A stretch of DNA of 23,523 nt from the NCBI GenBank assembly GCA_002361735.1, contig DETS01000049.1, forward strand, positions 1-23,523. Direction: 5' to 3'. Of this stretch, positions 6,187 to 13,938 are shown piece after piece. The notes below the pieces were generated by a model, which ran no database searches, had not been told where the DNA came from, and saw only the letters and a list, made by a program, of their open reading frames with translations. Numbering within the stretch: position 1 is the stretch's first letter; every line of letters starts with the position of its first letter. The translations under genes and the position numbers were made by a program. The stretch comes from Lachnospiraceae bacterium UBA3282. GTDB taxonomy: Bacteria > Bacillota > Clostridia > Lachnospirales > Lachnospiraceae.

Positions 6187-9180
6187 ATGGATAAAACCAT
6201 CATAGACGAACTCTACAGCGGCTATAAAACCGCCTACATAGACGGAACCACGGCCTCCAACCTATCTTACAAACCTCAATTTGTTTCGAACAATTATGCA
6301 GAGGGTAAAAAGGTCCTTTCCTATATTGAAGATGAGCTCTTGCGATGCGAATGTTTTCAGATTAGCGTCGCTTTTATTACGATGGGCGGAATCACACCGC
6401 TTTTACAGACATTAAAAGAACTGGAAAAGAGGGGAATACCGGGAGAAATTCTTACCACAAACTATTTGTTTTTCAGTGAACCGGCAGCGTTACAAAAGCT
6501 CCACGAGTTGAAAAATATCACTTTGAAAATGTATGATGTGGAGGCAGCAGATACAGGCTTTCATACGAAAGGCTATATATTTAAGAAAGAGGAAATATAC
6601 CGTATCATTGTTGGCAGCTCCAATCTGACAGGTGCAGCACTTACAAAAAATAAAGAGTGGAATACAAAAATTGTTTCTACTGAGCAAGGGGAAACGGCAC
6701 AAGAGATTATTAAGGAGTTTAGTGAACTCTGGAATTCGCAATATTCTTCGGATTACGATGATTTTTTTGACAGTTACAGAGAACGATATCGGATTATCAA
6801 GCATCAGAAAAAGATTAGTAAGCAAGGTCAGATTTCCTATATTGATAATTATAAGCTTAAACCAAATACTATGCAGGTTGATTTTATATCGAATTTACGG
6901 AAGATTATTGCGGATGGGAAAGAACGTGCATTACTGATATCTGCGACAGGAACTGGAAAGACTTTTGCTTCTGCTTTTGCAATGCGGGAACTTGGCTTTA
7001 GAAAAGTCTTGTTTCTTGTACATAGGGGACAGTTGGCGAAACAGACGAAGCGGTCCTACGAAAGAGTGTTTGGCAGTAATGTATCCATGGGTCTTGTAGG
7101 TGCAGGATATCATGAGTATGATAAAGATTATGTGTTTGCCACAGTTCAGACTCTAAGTAACGAAACACATTTGGCAAACTATAGACCCGATGCGTTTGAG
7201 TGTATTATTTTAGATGAGGCACATCACAGTTCCGCAAATTCTTATCAGAAAATTATGAGTTATTTTAGACCGAAGTTTTGGCTAGGTATGACGGCTACGC
7301 CAGATAAGAGGGATGACAGCATAGAAGGCAGAAATATTTATGAAATATTGCATTATCAAATTGCCTATGAGATTAGATTGCAACAGGCAATGCAAGAAAA
7401 TATGCTTTGTCCGTTTCACTATTTTGGAATCAGTGATTTATCTATAATAGAAGATGGGACGCAAAAGACAAGAAAATTGACGCTGAATGAATTTAATATG
7501 CTTGTAAGTGATGAGCGTGTAAAGCATATTGTGGAGTGGGCAGAATACTACGGATACAGTGGTGAACGCGTTAAAGGCTTGGTGTTTTGTAGCCGTTTAG
7601 AAGAATCAAAGGTGTTGTCTCAAAAATTTAACGAGTTAGGATATCGGACGATTGCGTTAAATGGTGATGCATCCGAAGCAGAACGAGCAGAAGCCTTTGA
7701 ACGGCTAGCGATGGAGGAAAGCGACGCGGCAGAGGAACGGAAGCCTTTAGATTATATTTTTTCAGTAGAAATTCTGAACGAGGGTGTGGATATCGTAGAA
7801 GTGAACCAAGTCATTATGCTGCGGCCGACACAATCACCGATTGTATTTATTCAGCAGCTTGGACGCGGGCTCCGTAAAGCGGAAGGTAAGGAATATGTTG
7901 TAATCTTGGATTTTATCGGAAATTACAGAAATAATTTTATGATTCCGGTGGCGCTTTCAGGAGACCGTACCTATAATGCAGATACAATCAGAAGATATGT
8001 AATCAGTGGAAACGGCACGATTCCCGGAGCATCTACAGTGCATTTTGATGAGATCGCCAAAGAAAAGATTTTTAAGTCAATCGATAAAATCCGTGGTATC
8101 AAAACAATTATTCGAGATAGCTATGTTTCATTAAAAAACAGATTGGGACGGATTCCTTATCTATTAGATTTTTATGAAAACGGGGAAGTGGATCCTCTTG
8201 TAATTATTAGGGAATACAAAAATTATTATATGTTTTTGAAAGCGATGGAAGGGGAGGCATATCGCTCTGTACTTACGGAACAGGAAATATTAACGCTGGA
8301 ATACCTGTCAAAGACAATCATCAGCGGGACAAGGCCACATGAACTGGAGATCCTTCGTATGATGATGAAGGAAGATTGTATTTCAATCAAACGATTAAAA
8401 GAAAGTGCCAGTCTTAAATACGATAGGATGTTTGAGGAAAAGCAAATTGAGAACGCGGTAGATGTATTGGCAGGGCATTTTACCAGTAAAGATAGTGAGC
8501 GAAAAAAGTATGAGCAGGTTGATATTTTAAATTATGCGAAGGGAGAAGAAGGACAACTAAATCGAATGATCAGTTTTTCGAATCGCTTGGCTCATGCGGA
8601 GTTTCATAAATTGATCAATGACATCATAGATGTGGGATTAAGACGTTACCAAGATAAGTATATGAAAAAAGAAAGTGATGAAATGCCGTTCGTGTTATAT
8701 GAAAAATATTCAAGAAGAGATGTATGCTTATTGATGAATTGCGGCAGGGATTTATCTTCTACAATGTATGGCATGAAACGTATCGGGGACGATGTTTTTA
8801 TTTTTGTGACTTATCATAAAGAACAGCCGGGCGACGATAGAAATTATATGGAAGGGAAACCGGATTATGCGGATGCCTTTGAAGATAATATGATTTTCCG
8901 ATGGGATTCGCAAATCGGAAAGGGTATCAATAGTTCTTATATGAAGGATGTTTCTGAGGCGAAAAGAAAGCATTTATTCGTGAAAAAGAGTGATGCAGAA
9001 AGTAACTTTTATTATATGGGACAATTTGATATTATAGAGATGGAAGATGCTTGGAAGGAAAACAATAAAGGAAAGAAAGAGGTAATTGCAAAAGTGCAAA
9101 TGAAAATGCGCCATCCAGTAAGGGATGACTTGCTACACTATCTGCAAAGTAAAATAACAACGGAGGACCCCACCCAATGA
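6187..9180 (+). CDS. PLD-like nuclease / SF2 helicase / DUF3427 protein
   Basis: A 997-residue three-part protein. Residues 40-185 form a phospholipase D-like domain with HTK (H126, K128) and SSN (S144-N146), the reduced HKD motif of PLD nucleases such as those beside restriction-type helicases. The SF2 core follows: Walker A ATGTGKT (253-259), DEAH (343-346), GMTATP (367-372), NEGVDI (531-536) and QQLGRGLR (556-563). The C-terminal ~370 residues correspond in position and character to DUF3427. ATP-driven movement on nucleic acid coupled to cleavage is a reasonable inference; substrate and role are unknown. The ribosome site is weak (AGAAAGG at 6169-6175, 11 bp from ATG). Two sampled 60-bp stretches are 35% and 38% GC against 55-60% in samples of the permease and RecQ genes, suggesting acquisition by transfer. 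Its stop overlaps the NUDIX start (ATGA). Confidence 0.92.
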   Translation: MDKTIIDELYSGYKTAYIDGTTASNLSYKPQFVSNNYAEGKKVLSYIEDELLRCECFQISVAFITMGGITPLLQTLKELEKRGIPGEILTTNYLFFSEPAALQKLHELKNITLKMYDVEAADTGFHTKGYIFKKEEIYRIIVGSSNLTGAALTKNKEWNTKIVSTEQGETAQEIIKEFSELWNSQYSSDYDDFFDSYRERYRIIKHQKKISKQGQISYIDNYKLKPNTMQVDFISNLRKIIADGKERALLISATGTGKTFASAFAMRELGFRKVLFLVHRGQLAKQTKRSYERVFGSNVSMGLVGAGYHEYDKDYVFATVQTLSNETHLANYRPDAFECIILDEAHHSSANSYQKIMSYFRPKFWLGMTATPDKRDDSIEGRNIYEILHYQIAYEIRLQQAMQENMLCPFHYFGISDLSIIEDGTQKTRKLTLNEFNMLVSDERVKHIVEWAEYYGYSGERVKGLVFCSRLEESKVLSQKFNELGYRTIALNGDASEAERAEAFERLAMEESDAAEERKPLDYIFSVEILNEGVDIVEVNQVIMLRPTQSPIVFIQQLGRGLRKAEGKEYVVILDFIGNYRNNFMIPVALSGDRTYNADTIRRYVISGNGTIPGASTVHFDEIAKEKIFKSIDKIRGIKTIIRDSYVSLKNRLGRIPYLLDFYENGEVDPLVIIREYKNYYMFLKAMEGEAYRSVLTEQEILTLEYLSKTIISGTRPHELEILRMMMKEDCISIKRLKESASLKYDRMFEEKQIENAVDVLAGHFTSKDSERKKYEQVDILNYAKGEEGQLNRMISFSNRLAHAEFHKLINDIIDVGLRRYQDKYMKKESDEMPFVLYEKYSRRDVCLLMNCGRDLSSTMYGMKRIGDDVFIFVTYHKEQPGDDRNYMEGKPDYADAFEDNMIFRWDSQIGKGINSSYMKDVSEAKRKHLFVKKSDAESNFYYMGQFDIIEMEDAWKENNKGKKEVIAKVQMKMRHPVRDDLLHYLQSKITTEDPTQ

Positions 9181-9578
9181 AAACCATACGCGTAACCGCC
9201 GCCATCATCTGCGACAACATCACCCACCCCACCCAAATCTTCGCCACAGCCAGGGGCTACGGCGACTTTAAAGGGAAATGGGAGTTCCCCGGCGGAAAGA
9301 TTGAGGAGGGCGAAACGCCGCAGGAAGCCTTAGTCAGAGAAATCGAGGAAGAACTTGATACAGAAATTATGGTAGGCGAGTTAATCACAACGGTAGAATA
9401 CGACTATCCGACCTTCCACCTATCCATGGACTGCTTCTGGGCACAGGTAAAGGAAGGTGAGCTGATTCTCAAAGAGGCCGAAGCGGCCAGATGGCTCACG
9501 GCAGACACCTTGTATGATGTAGAGTGGCTGCCGGCGGATCTGGAATTAATTGAGAAAATCAAAAATACGATGAGCTGA
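9177..9578 (+). CDS. NUDIX (deoxy)nucleoside triphosphate pyrophosphohydrolase
   Basis: A 133-residue MutT-like hydrolase that should cleave nucleoside triphosphates to monophosphate and pyrophosphate. The Nudix box is present at 40-62: G40-x5-E46-x7-REIEEE (54-59), with the catalytic Glu cluster intact and the box's final Gly replaced, as in many relatives. The neighbouring GKWEFPGGK segment is typical of the MutT/CTP-pyrophosphohydrolase group; the exact base specificity cannot be read. Translation is coupled to the helicase through the ATGA overlap, with GGAGG at 9162-9166. The coupling implies the two work together, for example by removing a nucleotide signal, damaged precursor or cleavage product. 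The first 60 bp are unusually C-rich compared with the helicase gene. Confidence 0.9.
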   Translation: MKTIRVTAAIICDNITHPTQIFATARGYGDFKGKWEFPGGKIEEGETPQEALVREIEEELDTEIMVGELITTVEYDYPTFHLSMDCFWAQVKEGELILKEAEAARWLTADTLYDVEWLPADLELIEKIKNTMS

Positions 9579-9697
9579 CGGAGGATTTTGGCCTTGATAT
9601 TTCGACGGATAATAATGGTTTGACTACTGTATATGGGGCTGTTCGGATACAGTTGATCATGTCTGTCAAGGGAAAAGCGGTTCAGTCTAAATGTTAA
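9554..9697 (+). pseudogene. Orphan 3' gene tail, family unknown
   Basis: A 47-codon frame with no start codon runs from after TGA 9551-9553 to TAA 9695-9697, shifted relative to the NUDIX gene and overlapping its last codons. It reads as a plausible protein end (YDELTEDFGLDISTDNNG, then GLTTVYGAVRIQ). I do not recognise the family. It is best explained as the tail of a gene whose front was removed by a deletion ending near the NUDIX stop, but a chance open frame is possible. It fills the gap before recQ. Confidence 0.4.
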
Positions 9698-9716
9698 AAG
9701 GGGAAGGAAATCGGAG

Positions 9717-11768
9717 ATGAATCCATCACAAATACTAATGACCTACTTTGGTTATGACACGTTCAGAAAAGGCCAGGAAGATATCATAGCCTCCATTCTA
9801 TCGGGCAGGGATGCGCTGGCCATCATGCCCACAGGCGCAGGCAAATCCATTTGTTATCAGGTGCCTGCCATGCTGCTATCCGGCATCACGGTGGTGATTT
9901 CGCCGTTGATTTCTCTGATGCAGGATCAGGTAAAATCTTTGAATGCGGCGGGAATCCACGCCGCTTTTATCAATTCGTCGCTGACCGAAAATCAGATTGC
10001 GAAAGCCCTGAGTCTGGCGGCGCAGGGAACGTACAAAATCATCTATGTCGCGCCGGAACGGCTGGAAAGTTCAGGATTCATGCGGTTTGCGGCAGAAGCG
10101 GACATTTCCATGGTGACGGTGGACGAGGCGCATTGTATTTCGCAGTGGGGACAGGATTTCCGCCCCAGTTACTTAAAGATTGTTGCCTTTATTGAGCGTC
10201 TGCCGAAAAGGCCGATCGTCAGCGCCTTTACGGCGACGGCCACGGAAGAAGTGAAAGCAGACATTGAGTGCATCCTGCGGTTAAGGAATCCACAGGTGGT
10301 GGTGACGGGATTTGACAGGGAAAATCTGTATTACAGCGTAGAATATGTCTCGGGAAGGCAGAAGGATGACTTTGTGACAGATTACCTTGACGCGCATCCC
10401 GATGAGAGCGGAATCATTTACTGTGCGACGAGAAAAAATGTGGATGCCTTGTATGAAATGCTGTCTGCGCGGGGCGTTGCGGTGACTGCGTACCATGCCG
10501 GTATGGACAATGGGGTGAGAAAGAAGAATCAGGAGGATTTTATCTATGACAGGCGGCCTGTCATTGTGGCGACCAACGCCTTTGGCATGGGGATCGACAA
10601 GTCCAACGTGAGGTTTGTCATTCATTACAATATGCCGCAGAGCATGGAAAACTATTATCAGGAAGCCGGGCGCGCGGGGCGTGACGGGGAAAACGCCCGC
10701 TGCATTCTATTGTTTACGGCACAGGATGTGATGATTAACAAGTTCCTTTTGGAGAAGAAGGAATTTGAGAATATGGATCCTGCGGATATCGAGTTGGTCA
10801 GGCAGAGAGATGCCCACAGACTGCATGTTATGGAGGGGTATTGCAAGACAACGGGATGTCTTAGAAATTATATTCTACAGTATTTTGGTGAGCAGACCGA
10901 TGCGCCTTGTGATAATTGTGGAAACTGTCATCGTGAATACATAGAAACGGATATGACGGATGAGGCCAAATGCGTCATCAATTGTATCGCGGAAACCAGA
11001 GGAAGATATGGACAGGCTGTGGTGATTGGAACGCTGATTGGGGCAAAGCGTGCCAGACTGACAGAACTGGGTGTCACAGCCTATCGGTCTTATGGTGCTT
11101 TAGCCAACAAAAAGGAAGCGGAGCTGCGCCGGCTGATTGCGCAGATGATAGAGGAGGGATATCTGATTCAGACCGATGGTGCATACAGTGTCCTTCAGCT
11201 TGGGGAGATTCAGGCTTTAAAGGAAGAAAACGCCCGTGTGATCATTCGGGCGATTGAAGAACGTAAGGAAGAAAAAGGCGAAAGCAAAAGGAAGCCTAAG
11301 CGGAAAAGAAGCACGGATTCTCTTACGGCAGCAGGCTATGATTTATTTGAAAAACTGCGTGCGTTGCGGCTTGAGATTGCGCGGGAGGAGGCGCTGCCGC
11401 CATATATTATTTTCAGTGATAAGACCCTGATAGATATGTGTGTTAAAGCGCCGGAGAATAGGCAGGAAATGCTTGCAGTCTCCGGTGTGGGTGAAAATAA
11501 ATACTTGAAGTACGGGCAGAGATTTTTGAATGAAATCAGGGCATTTTCAGCGGTCAATCCTGATGCAGTCCTCAGTATAGAGCAGGAGGATCAGCCGGAG
11601 GCGGAAGAAAAGGAGACCAACGCCGGACAGGCATGGAGTGAGGAGGAAGACAGGAGGCTGGCGGAAGAATTTGAGGCGGGCATGAAGATTGCGGAAATCG
11701 CGCGAGGGCACGGCAGGACATACGGTGCAATCAGGGCAAGGTTGAAGAAGCAGGGGATGATTGAATAG
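9717..11768 (+). CDS. recQ: ATP-dependent DNA helicase RecQ
   Basis: A 683-residue 3'-5' helicase for repair and restart of stalled forks. The core has PTGAGKS (38-44), DEAHC (136-140), the aromatic-rich loop SQWGQDFRPSY (142-152), and QEAGRAGRDG (315-324). The RecQ zinc site is complete: C381, C398, C401, C404, with the spacing of the E. coli enzyme. An RQC winged helix (about 410-495), a basic linker (517-531) and an HRDC domain (about 538-612) follow. The last ~45 residues (WSEEEDRRLAEEFEAGMKI and on) form an acidic linker plus a Myb/SANT-like helix-turn-helix, an addition absent from E. coli RecQ. Ribosome site AAGGA is at 9704-9708. No promoter of its own is obvious, so readthrough from the helicase-NUDIX pair is possible. 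Confidence 0.96.
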   Translation: MNPSQILMTYFGYDTFRKGQEDIIASILSGRDALAIMPTGAGKSICYQVPAMLLSGITVVISPLISLMQDQVKSLNAAGIHAAFINSSLTENQIAKALSLAAQGTYKIIYVAPERLESSGFMRFAAEADISMVTVDEAHCISQWGQDFRPSYLKIVAFIERLPKRPIVSAFTATATEEVKADIECILRLRNPQVVVTGFDRENLYYSVEYVSGRQKDDFVTDYLDAHPDESGIIYCATRKNVDALYEMLSARGVAVTAYHAGMDNGVRKKNQEDFIYDRRPVIVATNAFGMGIDKSNVRFVIHYNMPQSMENYYQEAGRAGRDGENARCILLFTAQDVMINKFLLEKKEFENMDPADIELVRQRDAHRLHVMEGYCKTTGCLRNYILQYFGEQTDAPCDNCGNCHREYIETDMTDEAKCVINCIAETRGRYGQAVVIGTLIGAKRARLTELGVTAYRSYGALANKKEAELRRLIAQMIEEGYLIQTDGAYSVLQLGEIQALKEENARVIIRAIEERKEEKGESKRKPKRKRSTDSLTAAGYDLFEKLRALRLEIAREEALPPYIIFSDKTLIDMCVKAPENRQEMLAVSGVGENKYLKYGQRFLNEIRAFSAVNPDAVLSIEQEDQPEAEEKETNAGQAWSEEEDRRLAEEFEAGMKIAEIARGHGRTYGAIRARLKKQGMIE

Positions 11769-11831
11769 AAATCAGATGTCGTAGATGAAAAGAATTTTTG
11801 CGGCAAGTTTTCACTGTTACATCGCCTTTTA

Positions 11832-11860
11832 TAGTCAGAGTGCAGTGGTTATGGTATAAT
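11832..11860 (+). promoter_or_regulatory. Promoter of the phosphatase-fusion genes
   Basis: TAGTCA (11832-11837), a 17-bp spacer, and TATAAT (11855-11860) preceded by TG (11852-11853), an extended -10. It is an intact strong promoter in front of a now truncated gene, so the fragment and the fusion gene behind it are probably still transcribed. Confidence 0.7.
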
Positions 11861-11889
11861 CAAAAAATAACTGCAAAAGGACAATTACT

Positions 11890-12186
11890 ATGAGCTCTTT
11901 ATTACAATCCACAAAAAACACACGCGTACTGCCCACGGGCACAGATCGCTACTGTCGAAGCGACTTCCCGGAAAACCTGACTGACGAGGAAGTTCGCTGG
12001 TTATCGGATCACAATATCACCACGATCGTAGACCTGAGGTCAGATGAGGAGGTTGCAAAAAAGCCGTGTTCTCTCAAAGATGCGGAAGGATTCAGATACT
12101 TTTATCTCCCGGTCACGGGCGGCGGTGATACACCGAAATCCATGGAACAGAGTCACAGCAAAGCTGTGACATGGAGGTTTGCGTGA
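11890..12186 (+). pseudogene. 3'-truncated tyrosine/serine phosphatase (Y_phosphatase3 type)
   Basis: A 98-residue frame with a proper start (AAAAGGA at 11875-11881) and promoter. Residues 1-92 follow the N-terminal half of Y_phosphatase3 proteins: RVLPTGTDRYCRSD, then NLTDEEVRWL, ITTIVDLRSDEEV and YFYLPVTGGG. The resemblance stops at about EQSHS, and the last residues (KAVTWRFA) look unrelated. The catalytic Cys-x5-Arg loop, which lies in the missing half of an approximately 200-240-residue protein, is absent, so the product cannot be an active phosphatase. Its TGA overlaps the GTG start of the next gene (GTGA). The joint coincides with a perfect hairpin at 12152-12170. A deletion is the simplest explanation. 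Confidence 0.75.
12152..12170 (+). repeat. Perfect hairpin at the phosphatase truncation joint
   Basis: GTCACAGC-AAA-GCTGTGAC: an 8-bp perfect inverted repeat with a 3-base loop. The left arm encodes the last family-like residues of the phosphatase fragment (SHS), and the right arm lies beyond the point where similarity ends. It finishes two bases before the GGAGG that serves the fusion gene. No T-run follows, so it is not an intrinsic terminator; it could affect ribosome access. Confidence 0.8.
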
Positions 12187-13238
12187 AAATAGATCACATC
12201 GCGATGTATGTAAATGATTTAGAAAGCACAAAGCAATTTTTTGAGCGATATTTTGGCGCGGTGGCAAATAATTTATACCACAATGAAAAGACGGGTTTTT
12301 GTTCGTATTTTCTGACTTTTGTCGACGGCGCCAGGTTGGAGATCATGAACAAACCGAATCTGGAAGATGCGGCAAAAACACTGCAAAGGACAGGTTACAT
12401 CCATATAGCGTTCAGCGTCGGCAGCAATCTCCTTTTTCAAATGTTTTTCGGGATGCCGGCAAGAATCGTAAACAGTCAGGGAAAGGCGATACAGGGGACG
12501 CTGGGCTTTGTGGGGGCGATGCGAAAGATCATACGCATGGTCGAGCCTACCCATATGCTGGTGATTTTTGACGGAGAACATGAAAACAGCCGCTGTGAGA
12601 TAGATGCAGATTACAAGGCGAACAGAATGGATTATAGTGAAGTAAGTGAAGAAGAAAATCCGTTTTCGCAGCTCCCGGATGTGTATCGGGCGCTTGCTTA
12701 TCTGGATATCAAATACATAGAAACGACCGACTGTGAAGCAGATGATCTGATTGCAAGTTACGCGTATTCTCATCAAAATGACATGAGTGTCGTTATTTCT
12801 TCTTTTGACAGTGACTTTTTCCAGCTGATCGGTGAGCGAGTCAGTGTATTGCGGTATCGGGGAGAGAAAACGGTGATATGTACGCCGCAGTATCTTACTG
12901 AGAAATTCGGCATTGTCCCGAAACAGTATGCGGATTTTAAGTCTCTGGTGGGCGATGCGGCGGACAATATCAAAGGGGCGGAAAAAGTTGGTATAAAAAC
13001 GGCGGCTTCCCTGCTGCAGATATTCGGAACGCTGGAACATATCATTGAAAATGCTGAAAAGATAAACAAGCCTTCCATTAAAATGTCGATTATGGAAAAT
13101 ACGGACAGGATTAGAAAGAATTACGAGCTGATTAAATTAAAAAACAATCAGCCCCTGCCCTATGATAAATGCGAGTTGGCGTTTACGAATGCGGGGCAGA
13201 CGACGACGGAAGTTTTGCGGGGGATTGGACTGAAATAG
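12183..13238 (+). CDS. Chimeric glyoxalase/VOC - FEN-like 5'-3' exonuclease
   Basis: One uninterrupted 351-codon frame joins two unrelated domains. Residues 1-79 are the first half and a little of the second half of a glyoxalase/VOC protein (MKIDHIAMYVNDLE, RLEIMN, GYIHIAFSVG), with metal ligands H5, E53 and H74 but without the last ligand Glu. From G80 the protein is a PolA-type 5'-3' exonuclease (GSNLLFQMFFGMPARI onward) with D130, E185/D187/D188, D209/D211, and D258/D261 in a helix-hairpin-helix region (GDAADNIKGAEKVGIKTA). Of the nine acidic metal ligands of the FEN family only the first is missing: the normal hydrophobic-D-G-S-N start now reads S-V-G-S-N (V79). The GTG start has GGAGG at 12173-12177. 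Both activities are probably impaired; structure-specific DNA binding could survive. Confidence 0.85.
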   Translation: MKIDHIAMYVNDLESTKQFFERYFGAVANNLYHNEKTGFCSYFLTFVDGARLEIMNKPNLEDAAKTLQRTGYIHIAFSVGSNLLFQMFFGMPARIVNSQGKAIQGTLGFVGAMRKIIRMVEPTHMLVIFDGEHENSRCEIDADYKANRMDYSEVSEEENPFSQLPDVYRALAYLDIKYIETTDCEADDLIASYAYSHQNDMSVVISSFDSDFFQLIGERVSVLRYRGEKTVICTPQYLTEKFGIVPKQYADFKSLVGDAADNIKGAEKVGIKTAASLLQIFGTLEHIIENAEKINKPSIKMSIMENTDRIRKNYELIKLKNNQPLPYDKCELAFTNAGQTTTEVLRGIGLK

Positions 13239-13258
13239 GTTTGACAGGAGATATGGGC

Positions 13259-13912
13259 ATGACAAATATTCAAAAGACAGAAGCCTTTCTGAAAGAACAG
13301 TTTGCAGGCTGCGCCTATTTTCGGGAACATCCTGCCGATGGGGAGTACCGCTTGCAGCATTCCTATCGGGTGGCTTACGCTGCCAGAGAGATTGCCCACA
13401 AAGAAGGCTTGGATGAGGAGGGGCTGATCATCGGTGCATTTTTGCATGACGTGGGATACAGCCTGCCGTTTGAGACGGAAGATGGCAGCAGGGGAGGCTG
13501 GAAGGAACATGGGCGGATGTCGGCACGGCTGGCAAGACCTTTTCTGGAGCAGCTCGATTTGGGCAAGGAGCGTGTGCAGGAAATCTGCTATGGCATTGCG
13601 ATCCATGTAGACGGCGAGGCGGACTTTCCGGGAAAGAAAACGGCGTTTGCCTGCAGCATCGGGGATGCGGATGATGTGGATCGGTTTGATGCCTATCGAA
13701 TCTATGACGCAATGGAGTGGGCTGATTTCCGAAATCTTAAGATAGAGGATAAGCGCAAGTGGCTTGGGGAGAAGCTGGACTGGATCAGGTGGCGGCTTTT
13801 ACAACCGTCGGGTACAGAGACGGCCAGGCAGATGATTGCGCAGCGCCTGTTGTATCAACGGCAGTATTATGAGAAAGTGTTGGAGCAGTTGGAACATAGT
13901 GAAAGCCTATAA
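13259..13912 (+). CDS. HD domain phosphohydrolase
   Basis: A 217-residue metal-dependent phosphohydrolase of the HD superfamily. Ligands are visible as H34 (QHSYRV), H63-D64 (FLHDVGY), H84, H116 (IAIHVDGEAD) and D136/D138 (IGDADDVDRFD). Such small proteins hydrolyse nucleotides or phosphate esters; the substrate is unknown. The frame is open from 13169, inside the exonuclease gene, but the start at 13259 fits best: AGGAG at 13246-13250 is eight bases upstream, while the ATG at 13253 is only two bases away. The gap to the fusion gene is 20 bp, so they are likely cotranscribed. This gene appears complete, in contrast to its neighbours on both sides. Confidence 0.87.
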   Translation: MTNIQKTEAFLKEQFAGCAYFREHPADGEYRLQHSYRVAYAAREIAHKEGLDEEGLIIGAFLHDVGYSLPFETEDGSRGGWKEHGRMSARLARPFLEQLDLGKERVQEICYGIAIHVDGEADFPGKKTAFACSIGDADDVDRFDAYRIYDAMEWADFRNLKIEDKRKWLGEKLDWIRWRLLQPSGTETARQMIAQRLLYQRQYYEKVLEQLEHSESL

Positions 13913-13938
13913 CAATGGAAAGGGAGGTCAAAGGGTAG

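Noticed and set aside
12273..13040. 255-codon open frame on the minus strand across the chimera gene
   Set aside because: It lies antisense to a frame with clear VOC and exonuclease motifs, has no ribosome site, and its composition (rich in Arg, His, Ile) is typical of an antisense shadow.
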